A DNA stretch of 35,328 nt from Bacteroidota bacterium (GTDB taxonomy: Bacteria; Bacteroidota; Bacteroidia; CAILMK01), in the NCBI GenBank assembly GCA_013287095.1, contig JABDEJ010000008.1, positions 1 through 35,328 of the forward strand, in the 5' to 3' direction. A model generated the notes under the pieces. That model was not told the origin of the DNA, did not search any database, and saw only the letters and a program-made list of their open reading frames with translations. Shown one piece after another: positions 25,701 through 33,480 of this stretch (position 1 is its first letter; each line of letters opens with the position of its first letter). The position numbers and the translations under genes are program-made.

Positions 25701-25948
25701 TAAACCTGGGCAAAATTGTTGGTGCGCCTACCTATCACTGGATCATTTTTACTTCTGCTAAAACAATGGTTGACGGAAGTGTTTGCCGTCTCCCTTCGTG
25801 GGGCTGCTATAAGCTCAACGGCGATGATATTGAAAAGACGGGTGTTATCCCGGATATCATTGTAAGGAATAATATTAAAGATCGTACAGATGGCAAAGAC
25901 CCACAGTTGGATAAAGCTATTGAGGAGATTATGGGGCAATTGAAGTAG
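22799..25948 (+). CDS. Tricorn-like S41 protease with beta-propellers
   Basis: 1049 residues with an N-terminal signal (about 1-30), so probably periplasmic. Residues 35-330 and 330-640 carry WD40/PD40-like propeller repeats (SLSSDGKTIVFSYENDLW, HYSPDGKWIAFTG, RWSPDGKYIYFNTD). These are followed by the C1 domain (NEMFYETWANLDENYYDPEFHGVDW), a PDZ domain (about 755-830) and the S41 core. The active-site set matches archaeal tricorn almost position for position: S738-H739 (ELNSSHLGF), nucleophile S956 with D957 (TLSDGE), and E1012 (DIEKTGVIPD). It degrades peptides, possibly downstream of other proteases. The start could be ATG 22808. It follows ruvC by 43 nt; cotranscription is likely fortuitous. 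Confidence 0.92.
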   Translation: MQPMIKQFIGPRAVFSIFIILASIQISSTPDNTSHLYFASEPSLSSDGKTIVFSYENDLWTVPSEGGNASRITGMAGRESNAHYSPDGKWIAFTGRQDGNANIYVMPTNGGDIKQLTWHEGNSTVESWSWDSKNIYFTSDAYNGMSSYKIAATGGTPTRLFPHYFNWPHNLVENPVTGEWFFTDSWESSRFASRKHYKGEFNPDIKSWNPKTNEYKVHTTYNGKDLWPTIDQAGNVYYVSDQENDEYNLYSLKNDEPTALTHFKTSIKQPQIDAAGDKIVFEKDYQVYLFDVASGKSAAVSIQLPANNTLDLNEGFNVKGNITDFDLSPDEKKLAFISRGELFVSDIEGKYIKQLKLEGTGRAIEVKWLADSKSLIYNKTTNGWANWFKISADGNGKEEQLTNETRSNRSLALNKKRTFGVYLSGSDQLRKIDLNTGASETIVKDEFWAIENTTPTISPDDQYVAYTAKRNFEDDIFLYHFSDNSILNLTNSGITETDPRWSPDGKYIYFNTDRTHPAYPYGLNNSKVYRIALDNYDKDFKEDKFNSLFTKEEKPDSLNATPYPVNMNGITERWEEITPGDGLHEVKIVTIKKDETRVYFSSKTDGKTNPLSYWSSKPFGKSEIKKIEGIDAAEPLLIQGKTKLLMLTSGNIYDIDADGGKAKAIDISFDFSRNLAKEFNEMFYETWANLDENYYDPEFHGVDWDKMRSRYEAYLPYVKNRANLRILINDMLGELNSSHLGFYSNGTEEKTFYGTKTFETGLVFDENNPYKVSAVVTNSPADKRGKDIKPGDLLYAVNENIVDSSKNRDFYFSTPTVPDEAELTFKRGADLIKVKIHPETPTEFKSQLYDEWIAGNQKEVDDKTGKRVSYIMMKDMQGESLKKFQTEIANEAYNRDGLILDLRYNIGGNVHDEVLDMLSRKPYLKWKYRDGIATTQPNFFPEGKPIVLLVNEQTLSDGEMTATGFQALNLGKIVGAPTYHWIIFTSAKTMVDGSVCRLPSWGCYKLNGDDIEKTGVIPDIIVRNNIKDRTDGKDPQLDKAIEEIMGQLK

Positions 25949-26009
25949 AGGTAATCGGCAAGTGCCAATCAATAGTTTATAATGTTTTACCAGTAAAATT
26001 GATTGCCTG

Positions 26010-26480
26010 CTATTCTAAGGCCACCTCCAAAATTTCTTTTGCCTCCTTTAGTTTCTGTAGTTTGTCAGGCCTCATTTTCATTCGCCTGGATAATACTTTT
26101 ATTATCAATTTCCTAACCCTCAACCTTGATGAATATCCCAAAAAATATCTCAAATCATCTTTGTCAAATGGAATCCCCGCTTCTTCAAATGCCTCAAGCA
26201 TTTCTTTTTCAACATCCGTAAGGGGAAGATAATAATTATAAAATTTTAAGCACTCAGCTAACTCTCCATAACAATACAATGGAGACATTATAATGGTCGC
26301 GTCGGTATGTTTCAGCAAATCCCTCCATTTAAAGATTTTTAATTTTTTTAATGCTTTGGAAAGAGGTTCCGAGATATCATCTGTTGTTATTTCCCTACTT
26401 AGCCTTCGGTCTCGTTTTTTTTTGGGAAGTGGATACTCAAATTCCCCATCATTATGGCCAAAAATATAATTGATATTCAT
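26010..26480 (-). CDS. Hypothetical helical protein
   Basis: 156 residues from the ATG at 26480; the longer frame would run into lutB. It is rich in Lys, Arg, Glu and Leu and mostly helical (SEPLSKALKKLKIFKWRDLLKH; DVEKEMLEAFEEAGIPF; KLIIKVLSRRMKMRPDKLQKLKEAKEILEVALE). I do not recognise a family. It is 31 nt after lutB on the same strand and so could be the last gene of the hpt-adk-lutB run; it is not LutC, which has a different domain. It looks more AT-rich than its neighbours, a possible sign of recent gain. Confidence 0.6.
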   Translation of the reverse strand: MNINYIFGHNDGEFEYPLPKKKRDRRLSREITTDDISEPLSKALKKLKIFKWRDLLKHTDATIIMSPLYCYGELAECLKFYNYYLPLTDVEKEMLEAFEEAGIPFDKDDLRYFLGYSSRLRVRKLIIKVLSRRMKMRPDKLQKLKEAKEILEVALE

Positions 26481-26511
26481 AGATTTAATATTAAGCCTAA
26501 AGGAATAAAAT

Positions 26512-27891
26512 TTACTTTCCTTTCTTCTCCATCCACTCCTCATTAAAGGTTTTAGGGGAGAATTTCAACGGGGCTCTTCTTTTGCTCCAACTGTTTTTGA
26601 AAATGGTGGAAAATCCGATATTTTTCAGGTTAGAACTGCCTCGGTTCATGGTTTTACGGTTCAGCATGGCCCGCTCCCAGAAATACCATATCGTTCGTTC
26701 GGTTTTGCTTACTAATCCATCAGAAACATATTTCTGTCGGTTGTATAACAAATATTTGTGGAGGTCAATATTTACAGGACATACTTCAGTGCAATTACCG
26801 CAGAGCGAAGATGCATAACTCAAATGCCCATACTCCTTAAACCCATTATAAAACGGCGTGATTACTGATCCAATTGGCCCGCTATAAGGCTTTGCATAAG
26901 TATGGCCACCGATGTTCTTATACACCGGGCAGGCATTGAGGCAGGCGCCACAACGGATGCAGCTTAGCGCTTCCCGTTGGGGCACTTGTTCCAACAGCGT
27001 ACTGCGCCCGTTGTCAAGCAAAATCACGTACATTTCATCAGGTCCATCCTGCTCCGCACGTTTGCGGGGCCCCGTATATACAGAGTTGTAATTACATATT
27101 TTTTGTCCGGTCCCGAATGTAGAAAGCAATGGAAGAAAAAGACTCAGGTCATTTACCGAGGGCAGGATTTTCTCCAGACCTGTAATCACAATATGCACTT
27201 TGGGGAATGCGGTACAAAGCCTTGCATTGCCTTCGTTTTCAAGAACATGAACGCCGCCTATATCTGCCAGCAAAAAATTGGCTCCTGTTATGCCCGCTCC
27301 CGCTTCCACATATTTCTGCCTGAGTACCTCACGGGCTTTCCGGGTTAGTTGCTCGGGAGTAAAATCAATCGGGGTTCCCAGCTTTTCGTGAAAAAGCTTT
27401 GCAATATCCTCTTTGGATTTATGCATTGCCGGAGTTACAATATGATAGGGTGGTTCGCCGTCAAGTTGCTGAATATATTCACCCAGGTCCGTTTCCACAC
27501 TTTCGATGCCATTATGGGTCAAAAATTCATTGAGCTTTACCTCTTCCGTCACCATTGATTTTGATTTCACAATGCTTTTTACAGCATGTTTTTTCAAAAT
27601 GGCAAGGATTTCAGACTGCGCTTCTTTTACATCCTGGGCCCAGATTATTTTGCCGCCGTTTTTCTTAAAGTTGGTTTCCCATTCTATCAGGTACCTGTCA
27701 AGGTTTTCAACTACTTTTCGTTTTACCTGGGCAGCCCTTTCCCGTGCAAGGGTCAGGTTTTCAAATTGTTCTTTGCCGTTCTTTACAGCAGTGACGTATT
27801 TGCCGATATTGAAATTAATGCGTTTCCTGTGTTCCAGGTCGAACGCCTTTTTTTCGGATTGCTGTTTAAATATGACGGCTGGATTTGGCAT
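26512..27891 (-). CDS. lutB: LutB-like iron-sulfur protein of L-lactate oxidation
   Basis: 459 residues. In the LutABC complex LutB carries [4Fe-4S] clusters and links lactate oxidation to the electron chain. Diagnostic features are the N-terminal LUD/DUF162-like domain (IVKSKSMVTEEVKLNEFL, ADIGGVHVLENEGNARLC), the first cluster motif CIRCGACLNACPVY and the second CGNCTEVCPVNIDLHKYLL, with a C-terminal domain. The length fits LutB (about 470). Neither lutA nor lutC is next to it. It lies 17 nt after adk on the same strand and is probably in that operon. YkgF-type relatives are the alternative name for the same family. Confidence 0.88.
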   Translation of the reverse strand: MPNPAVIFKQQSEKKAFDLEHRKRINFNIGKYVTAVKNGKEQFENLTLARERAAQVKRKVVENLDRYLIEWETNFKKNGGKIIWAQDVKEAQSEILAILKKHAVKSIVKSKSMVTEEVKLNEFLTHNGIESVETDLGEYIQQLDGEPPYHIVTPAMHKSKEDIAKLFHEKLGTPIDFTPEQLTRKAREVLRQKYVEAGAGITGANFLLADIGGVHVLENEGNARLCTAFPKVHIVITGLEKILPSVNDLSLFLPLLSTFGTGQKICNYNSVYTGPRKRAEQDGPDEMYVILLDNGRSTLLEQVPQREALSCIRCGACLNACPVYKNIGGHTYAKPYSGPIGSVITPFYNGFKEYGHLSYASSLCGNCTEVCPVNIDLHKYLLYNRQKYVSDGLVSKTERTIWYFWERAMLNRKTMNRGSSNLKNIGFSTIFKNSWSKRRAPLKFSPKTFNEEWMEKKGK

Positions 27892-27908
27892 TCGTAATTT
27901 TATGTGTA

Positions 27909-28496
27909 CTAACTTACTTCGTATTTTATTTTATCGGCAATAACATTGCATATCCTGTCAAAGATCTCATCAATGGTTCCGAGGCCATTCACATTTGACA
28001 GCTTTCCCTGATGGCTATAATGGCTTGCTACCGGGCTGGTCTCACGGTTATAAACTTCAAGACGTTTCTTCACGGTTTCTTCATTATCATCACTTCTGCC
28101 GCTGGTTTCACCTCTTTTTACCAACCTCTTTACCAATTCATCTTCAGCTACTTCCAGGGATACCATTATGGTGATGCTTGTTCCCAGTTCCACCATCAGC
28201 GCATCCAGTTCTTTTGCCTGAACCACCGTTCTTGGAAATCCGTCAAAAATATAACCGGGAGCTGATAAGTTCCCTGCAAGTTTGTTACGGATCATCCCGA
28301 TCACCACTTCATCCGGGACAAGATGGCCCTCATCAATATACTTTTTAGCCAGCAGGCCAAGTTCGGTTTTGTTAGCTTTTTCAGTCCTTAGCAAATCTCC
28401 TGTGGATATATGAACAAGACCATATTTATGGATCAGCTTTTCGCTTTGGGTTCCTTTTCCTGCGCCCGGTGGGCCGAATAATATGATATTCAGCAT
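27909..28496 (-). CDS. adk: Adenylate kinase
   Basis: 195 residues. Converts AMP and ATP to two ADP in the cytosol. The P-loop GPPGAGKGT is at residues 8-16 and the AMP-binding stretch HISTGDLLR follows, with FDGFPRTVVQAKEL and the Arg-containing LID RLVKRGETSGRSDD. The LID is the short form without zinc cysteines, which explains the length below the usual 214. It begins 4 nt after hpt and precedes lutB by 17 nt, so it is in one transcription unit with purine salvage. Confidence 0.96.
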   Translation of the reverse strand: MLNIILFGPPGAGKGTQSEKLIHKYGLVHISTGDLLRTEKANKTELGLLAKKYIDEGHLVPDEVVIGMIRNKLAGNLSAPGYIFDGFPRTVVQAKELDALMVELGTSITIMVSLEVAEDELVKRLVKRGETSGRSDDNEETVKKRLEVYNRETSPVASHYSHQGKLSNVNGLGTIDEIFDRICNVIADKIKYEVS

Positions 28497-28500
28497 TTTA

Positions 28501-29043
28501 TTACTCTTCTTTTAGTTTATAAATATCTTTATAGTGTCTGCCCTTCTTGTCAAAATCAAGCCCGTAGCCAATTAAAAAATCATTGGACGCTACAAAACCG
28601 AAGTAATCAGGGGTTATATCATATTTCAGCGATTCGGGTTTAAAAATCAAAGATGCAATTTTTATATCTGAAACGGGAATTTCTTTTAACTGTTTGCACA
28701 GTTCAAAGACAGTCCTGCCCGTGTCAATAATGTCTTCAAGTATTATAATGTTCCTGTAAGCCAGGCTTTCATCAGCGCCAATAAGGGTTTGTATTGAATG
28801 GTCTGAGTTCATACCAAGGTATGAGGAAATTTTTACAAATGAAACCTCATAAGGGAAATTAATGCTCCGCAAAAGGTCGGAAGCAAAGAAAAAGGAGCCA
28901 TTCAATATCGGTAGAAACACGGGAGATGTTCCTTCAAGCTCCGCATTCATTTGGGCGGCAATATCCTTCACCCTTTTGGCAATAGCCTCCGAGGAAATAT
29001 ATTTCTCGAATGTCTTGTCGAAGATATTTACCTGATCGGGCAT
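28501..29043 (-). CDS. hpt: Hypoxanthine phosphoribosyltransferase
   Basis: 180 residues. Salvages hypoxanthine (and guanine) to IMP (GMP) using PRPP. The PRPP-binding signature is IIILEDIIDTGRT; the pyrophosphate loop region LPILNGSFFFASDLLRSI and the late base-binding VGYGLDFDKKGRHYKDIYKL (here GYGLDFDKKGRH) are both present. The ATG at 29043 gives the usual N-terminus. An exact TACCTTTG element lies 30 nt upstream. First gene of the leftward run hpt-adk-lutB. Confidence 0.95.
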   Translation of the reverse strand: MPDQVNIFDKTFEKYISSEAIAKRVKDIAAQMNAELEGTSPVFLPILNGSFFFASDLLRSINFPYEVSFVKISSYLGMNSDHSIQTLIGADESLAYRNIIILEDIIDTGRTVFELCKQLKEIPVSDIKIASLIFKPESLKYDITPDYFGFVASNDFLIGYGLDFDKKGRHYKDIYKLKEE

Positions 29044-29072
29044 TGTTTCCTGGCTAAATTGAATTGATGCAA

Positions 29073-29080
29073 CAAAGGTA
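29073..29080 (-). promoter_or_regulatory. -7 element of the hpt operon
   Basis: On the minus strand TACCTTTG, an exact TAnnTTTG, 30 nt before the hpt ATG. The -33 region has no TTG, so strength is uncertain. Confidence 0.5.
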
Positions 29081-29116
29081 AAGCGATAAGCCGGAAATAA
29101 AGCTGATTTATGTCAC

Positions 29117-29434
29117 AGGTGTTTATTTCATCTAATATATCACCGTTATCGTTCCCGTCAGCTGCCCCTCTTTCCTTCCATGAAACACATAGTAATACAC
29201 ACCTTCCGGCACTTTAACACCATGATAGACACCATCCCATGAAAAGCTATTGCCAACGGAGTGATAAAAGATCTGTCCCCAATGATTGTAAATGGAAAGG
29301 TTATAAGTGTCGCAGGGGTCGAGGCCCATTATCACAAAAGTATTATTAAAAATATCCCCATTGGGCGTGAACACATTTGGAATAAATAATTTCTGGTTTG
29401 AATTGGTAATATTCAATACCTGTGTTAATGTGTC
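29117..29434. repeat. Copy 1 of a 318-bp duplicated T9SS-domain segment
   Basis: Aligns without any gap to 29599-29916, 482 bp further on; I count about 25 base differences (roughly 92% identity). It begins at AGGTGTTTATTTC downstream of the stop codon and ends at GTGTC, where a 32-bp hairpin element starts. Confidence 0.9.
29132..29434 (-). pseudogene. Detached type B T9SS sorting domain (gene remnant)
   Basis: Encodes DTLTQVLNITNSNQKLFIPNVFTPNGD... to ...GTITVIY, the complete C-terminal sorting domain of the large gene at 29614, with just about 4 residue changes in 93 although some 25 bases differ. There is no signal peptide and no start upstream; the ATT/ATG-like internal starts would make a 94-residue cytosolic fragment that T9SS could not use. 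Most base changes being silent suggests it was under selection as part of a full gene before the rest was lost. Reading upstream, a 32-bp element interrupts the frame. Read as a relic of a third paralogue, or a product of partial duplication. Confidence 0.75.
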
Positions 29435-29466
29435 CCCCCTCCCCGGTCTGTCTCCTGACAGACCGG
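29435..29466. repeat. 32-bp hairpin element, copy 1 (minus orientation)
   Basis: On the plus strand a C-rich run (29435-29442) precedes the arms CCGGTCTGTC (29443-29452) and GACAGACCGG (29457-29466), perfect 10-bp complements with loop TCCT. Read on the minus strand it is a hairpin followed by GGAGGGGG. It matches the element at 29570 in 28 of 32 positions, in opposite orientation. Removing it joins ATT-GAC and restores the paralogue's IDTxTQ reading frame. Confidence 0.8.
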
Positions 29467-29569
29467 AATACGCTGATAAATAATAATTTCCGCTAATATA
29501 ATACTGCTGCTGCTTGCTGAAACTGAAATGTTAATGGCTTTATTTCAACGCGTTAACATAACAGGAATT

Positions 29570-29601
29570 CCGGTCAGTCAGGAGACAGACCGAGGAAGAG
29601 G
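29570..29601. repeat. 32-bp hairpin element, copy 2 (plus orientation)
   Basis: The arms CCGGTCAGTC and GACAGACCGA lie around a short loop, followed by GGAAGAGG. Same design and 28 of 32 bases in common with copy 1, inverted to it, with 103 bp (29467-29569) between them. It sits 12 nt beyond the stop codon of the large gene and overlaps the first 3 bases of the duplicated segment; it could also act as a weak terminator for that gene. Confidence 0.75.
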
Positions 29602-29916
29602 TGTTTATTTCATCTAATATATCACTGTTATCGTCCCCGTCAACTGCCCCTCTTTCCTCCCATGAAACACATAATAATACACACCTTCCGGCACTTTAAC
29701 CCCATGATAAACACCATCCCATGAAAAGCTATTGCCAACGGAGTTATAAAAGATCTGCCCCCATCTGTTATAAATGGAAAGGTTATAAGTGTCGCAAGGG
29801 TCCAGGCCCGTTATCACAAAAGTATTGTTATAAATATCTCCATTGGGCGTGAACACATTTGGAATAAATAATTTCTGATTTGAATTTGTAATATTCAATA
29901 CCTGGGTTATCGTGTC
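29599..29916. repeat. Copy 2 of the 318-bp duplicated segment
   Basis: The 3' end of the large gene at 29614-33348, matching 29117-29434 without gaps (see that entry). Homology ends at GTGTC, within the codons for the last PKD-to-sorting-domain linker. Confidence 0.9.
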
Positions 29917-32900
29917 AATGCATCCTCCTGATGAAATGGCCGTCAGCTTCACAGGGTATTGGCCCTTAACCGGATACGTAAAAATTACATTCTTGCCAAC
30001 TCCTGAATCTTTTGCATCATATTGCCAGATATAAGATGCGGCTCCAATGGAAGTACTTGAAAAAAGAACATGTCCCGTACAGGTATCAATAAAATATGTG
30101 AAACCCGCTTTTGGCAAATTCGTTTTGATCGTCTTTTTTACAGTATCGGCACATAAGGCCCCGGAATCCGTTATTAGAATTATTGATATTATAGTGTCAT
30201 AAGGAAAAATATGTGTTAAACTATCAGACCTTGAGGTTGTTCCATCGCTAAAATGCCATGTAAAACTATTAACACCGGTGCTAAGGTTTTTAACAAATAC
30301 TTTTGTACCGCATACATTGGCCGAATCGCTAAATGCAGCATTCGGTTTGGGATATAACGTAATTATTTTTGAAATTGAATCCCTGCATCCCGTAGAATCG
30401 GTAACCACCAGCGAAATATCATAAATACCCTTTGAGGTCGCAAAACTATCAACAGGGTTTTTTGAAGTGTCTGTAGAAGCAAAAGGCAGGTACCACTTGC
30501 GTGAACTTAAAGCCCCGGTAGAAAGATTTATGAAATAAATAATATTGGGGCTACAAGTTGGAAAACTATCCCTAAAATTCGCCTTAGGGCCTGTGATTGA
30601 AAATGATGTTATAGAAGTATCTGCACATGGTGTTCCGGAATCCACTAGTAACCTGACAACATATCTCCCCTGGCTGGGGTAAGCATGGACAGGATTGGCC
30701 GAATCACTATAGGTGCCATCCCCGAATGACCAGCTTGTTGTGGTATTCTGACCCGTCTGTAAAAATTTAACGGTAAGGCTGCAACTGTCCCTATGAAAAG
30801 TAAAATCCGGATTGCCCTGATTATAAATAGTTATGACCTTTTTTAAAGTATCTTTTCCTACGCAACTATTTGGATTGGTGACAACCAGAGTGATGGTATA
30901 AGTTCCGGCTTGCTGATATATATGGGTAGGGGCCGTATCGGTTGACAATGAAGAACCATCCCCAAAATCCCACAAATAGCTTGCGGCATTTTTGCTTGAG
31001 TTTTGAAAAGCAACCGAAAGTCCATGACAGGCATATCTGGCTGTAATAAAATCCGCCCGTAGTGAAACAATGCTCAGATCTATCTTGAACATCACGTTAT
31101 TACAATTGTCACTGTTGTTAGTTCTACTCCAGGCCCCGGGGGTGGTTGGGAAATCAGAATTACCGCCGCAGCCCCCGCAAACGCATTGATAAACAATCCC
31201 GTTCTTGTCAAAATCATTTGATCCGCCGTGTACATGCTCCTGTGATATGGGTCCGCCGAAATAAGAACCATAAAGAAGTGTATCCATGTTCCGTTCAAAA
31301 ACGGCGAGATAAAAATCTGAAGAATCAACTGTTTTTGGTTGAAAGGCATCGGGGGTTACTGGCATGTGATCTATGAACTGGATTTTGTTATAGTAGGGAT
31401 ATGAAATTTCACCTCCCCATCCGGAAATATAAAGCCTTTCACATTTGTCAACCAAAAATGCCGATGGCGACATGTCAGGCCTGCCCTTCCCAGAACCAAT
31501 GTCTGTAGAATAAATGATTTTGGTGAGGCTGTCATTGAATTTGGTAATAAAATTCCCGCTGTGCGGATTTGTATATTTGACATTATATGATGGGAAATTA
31601 TGGTTCAGAGTTTGTCCAAAAACATAAGCGTTGTCGCTATTATCAAGCCTCACAATATAGGTCTGATCGTAACTTGAGGTTCCATAATAAGTTGCGCCAA
31701 GAACAGCAGATCCATCATTTTTTATATGACAAATAAATCCATCTGCATCCCCAGCCAAAAAATTCTGATATGCACTGCCAGAAGGAAAAAAGTAAGGGCT
31801 TAACGTTCCCCCACAAACATAAACGCCGTTATTATGATCCAGTTGAAGGGAATACGCCCCTTCAGCCTTAGTTCCTCCTAAAAATGTACTCCAGACAAGT
31901 GTATGCAGGTTACTATCTATTTTTAAAATGCAGGCATCCTGCCGCCCACCGCCCATATGTGGTTGATAACAGCCGGAAGTAGTTGGAAAATCAGGAGAAA
32001 AGGTGGAGCTGGCGATGTAAAAATTGTTTGCATTATCAACCACCACTTCTCCCCTGAACTGGTCACCATAATTATAATCAAGCCTTGACTCAGTAGAATC
32101 GGCAAAAAAAGTAGCTGTATCAACGCCATTCAGCCCATCAAAATCCTTGCCCCCCACAAAAGTACTGGCCAAAAGTTTTTTACCATCAGGAGAAAATTTG
32201 CTGATGTACATATCCGTTTTACCAGCCAATGTAGATTGAAAGGCCGATGAAGTAACAGGGAAATCTGTAGATGCCGTAGTCCCAAAAACAATAAGGTTTC
32301 CGCTATGATCCACTACCATACTGCTTGGCTGCTCGTTCCCTTTTTTGCCACCCAGGTAAGTAGCAAAAACGAGGGCTTTACCATCGGGGGTAAATTTTAA
32401 TATTCCGACATCACGTGCTTCTCCATCAAATACCTGATTATCTGTAGGTCCGCCATTAGTTCCCCCCTGGTATGTTGTCTGATAAGCTCCCGGTGTGGTT
32501 GGGTAGCCTGCCCCAAATATATCTCCACCTGCATAAGAATTTCCCAATGAATCATAAGTGCCTGTAAAACCAAAATTGTTTGAATACGAACCTGAATAGG
32601 TCGCAAAAATAACCACCGGATCTATGATCAACGGCAGGTTTTTATAATACCCATGCGGGAAAACAAAGCTTTCAATATCATTATTTACAACAAATTGGCA
32701 AGGCACATTGGTTTTTACACCCTCAACTACCTGGTAAGCATAGGGGCTTTTTTCCGTGATGTTCACCATCGGACTTTTTATAATAAGATCGCTGTCTTGG
32801 ATACATACTTTCTCTGCACCCATGATTTTTATTTGAATGTCTGAGGGATTTGCTCCAGGAAGCACGGTATATGTATATTCAAGGTCAGTACCATCTGCGC

Positions 32901-33348
32901 TCATAGATAGGTCAATGCCCGGATAGAGCTCATTATAATTAACATCTGAATAAGCATGTACACCTGATTTCCAATGCTTCGGATCATTGCCAATGAAATA
33001 ATTATAATATTCAGGATATTGGTTTTGTGATAAGAAGGATAAGCCGGGATTCGCACCCAGCCATTGCAGAAAAAAAGCCTGCCCATGCACGCTACATGTA
33101 TCCATTTTATATGGATCTGAATGGAGGGGCTCCATATCCTTTGCATTCAGGAAATTATACCTGACCTGGTTTTTACATAGATAAATGGCGCCACCCATTA
33201 TTTCTGCCCGGGATACAATGCTGTCATTCCATTGTCCAAGATTTTGGACAAATTTGCCCTGCGCGCTTGACTTTGATGCTCCCGTGGCAATAAAATAAAT
33301 GACCAGCATCAGTGTCTTTGTAAATAACGCCTTATCCAGGCTTTTCAT
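29614..33348 (-). CDS. Large surface protein: SBBP and PKD repeats, T9SS type B domain
   Basis: 1244 residues from the ATG at 33348; signal peptide about 1-30 (ends KSSAQ). An N-terminal domain (FVQNLGQWNDSIVSRAEIMGG..., about 30-240) precedes SBBP-type propeller repeats (ILKFTPDGKALVFATYLGG; DMYISKFSPDGKKLLASTFVGG), a Cys-rich CVCGGCGGNSDFPTTPGAW segment, and five PKD domains (about 760-1145; motifs YLWDFGDGS, TSWSFGDGT). The end is a gliding-motility-associated type B sorting domain (FIPNVFTPNGDIYNNTF, NRWGQIFY, WDGVYHGVKVPEGVYYYVF). It is exported by type IX secretion and probably held on the cell surface as an adhesin- or matrix-like protein. The gene at 33604 is a tandem paralogue. A TAAATTTG element lies 22 nt upstream. 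Confidence 0.93.
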   Translation of the reverse strand: MKSLDKALFTKTLMLVIYFIATGASKSSAQGKFVQNLGQWNDSIVSRAEIMGGAIYLCKNQVRYNFLNAKDMEPLHSDPYKMDTCSVHGQAFFLQWLGANPGLSFLSQNQYPEYYNYFIGNDPKHWKSGVHAYSDVNYNELYPGIDLSMSADGTDLEYTYTVLPGANPSDIQIKIMGAEKVCIQDSDLIIKSPMVNITEKSPYAYQVVEGVKTNVPCQFVVNNDIESFVFPHGYYKNLPLIIDPVVIFATYSGSYSNNFGFTGTYDSLGNSYAGGDIFGAGYPTTPGAYQTTYQGGTNGGPTDNQVFDGEARDVGILKFTPDGKALVFATYLGGKKGNEQPSSMVVDHSGNLIVFGTTASTDFPVTSSAFQSTLAGKTDMYISKFSPDGKKLLASTFVGGKDFDGLNGVDTATFFADSTESRLDYNYGDQFRGEVVVDNANNFYIASSTFSPDFPTTSGCYQPHMGGGRQDACILKIDSNLHTLVWSTFLGGTKAEGAYSLQLDHNNGVYVCGGTLSPYFFPSGSAYQNFLAGDADGFICHIKNDGSAVLGATYYGTSSYDQTYIVRLDNSDNAYVFGQTLNHNFPSYNVKYTNPHSGNFITKFNDSLTKIIYSTDIGSGKGRPDMSPSAFLVDKCERLYISGWGGEISYPYYNKIQFIDHMPVTPDAFQPKTVDSSDFYLAVFERNMDTLLYGSYFGGPISQEHVHGGSNDFDKNGIVYQCVCGGCGGNSDFPTTPGAWSRTNNSDNCNNVMFKIDLSIVSLRADFITARYACHGLSVAFQNSSKNAASYLWDFGDGSSLSTDTAPTHIYQQAGTYTITLVVTNPNSCVGKDTLKKVITIYNQGNPDFTFHRDSCSLTVKFLQTGQNTTTSWSFGDGTYSDSANPVHAYPSQGRYVVRLLVDSGTPCADTSITSFSITGPKANFRDSFPTCSPNIIYFINLSTGALSSRKWYLPFASTDTSKNPVDSFATSKGIYDISLVVTDSTGCRDSISKIITLYPKPNAAFSDSANVCGTKVFVKNLSTGVNSFTWHFSDGTTSRSDSLTHIFPYDTIISIILITDSGALCADTVKKTIKTNLPKAGFTYFIDTCTGHVLFSSTSIGAASYIWQYDAKDSGVGKNVIFTYPVKGQYPVKLTAISSGGCIDTITQVLNITNSNQKLFIPNVFTPNGDIYNNTFVITGLDPCDTYNLSIYNRWGQIFYNSVGNSFSWDGVYHGVKVPEGVYYYVFHGRKEGQLTGTITVIY

Positions 33349-33370
33349 TTGTATTCTGGCATTCAAATAC

Positions 33371-33378
33371 CAAATTTA
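33371..33378 (-). promoter_or_regulatory. -7 element for the 29614-33348 gene
   Basis: On the minus strand TAAATTTG, an exact TAnnTTTG, 22 nt before the ATG. No TTG at the -33 distance. Confidence 0.45.
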
Positions 33379-33480
33379 ATAAAAATAATCGGATAAATTT
33401 ATGGCCAAAACCGCACAATCCTATTGGTCTGAACAAAGGTTAAGGTTTAAGCGCCAAAAAAAAGCACTAACCGAAGAGAA

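Noticed and set aside
25966..26005. CAATCAAT/ATTGATTG inverted repeat after the tricorn-like gene
   Set aside because: Arms are AT-rich, the loop is 24 nt and no T-run follows, so it is not supported as a terminator.
29435..29601. CRISPR-like repeat-spacer-repeat
   Set aside because: Just two copies, inverted relative to each other and each self-complementary, with no cas genes; not a CRISPR array.
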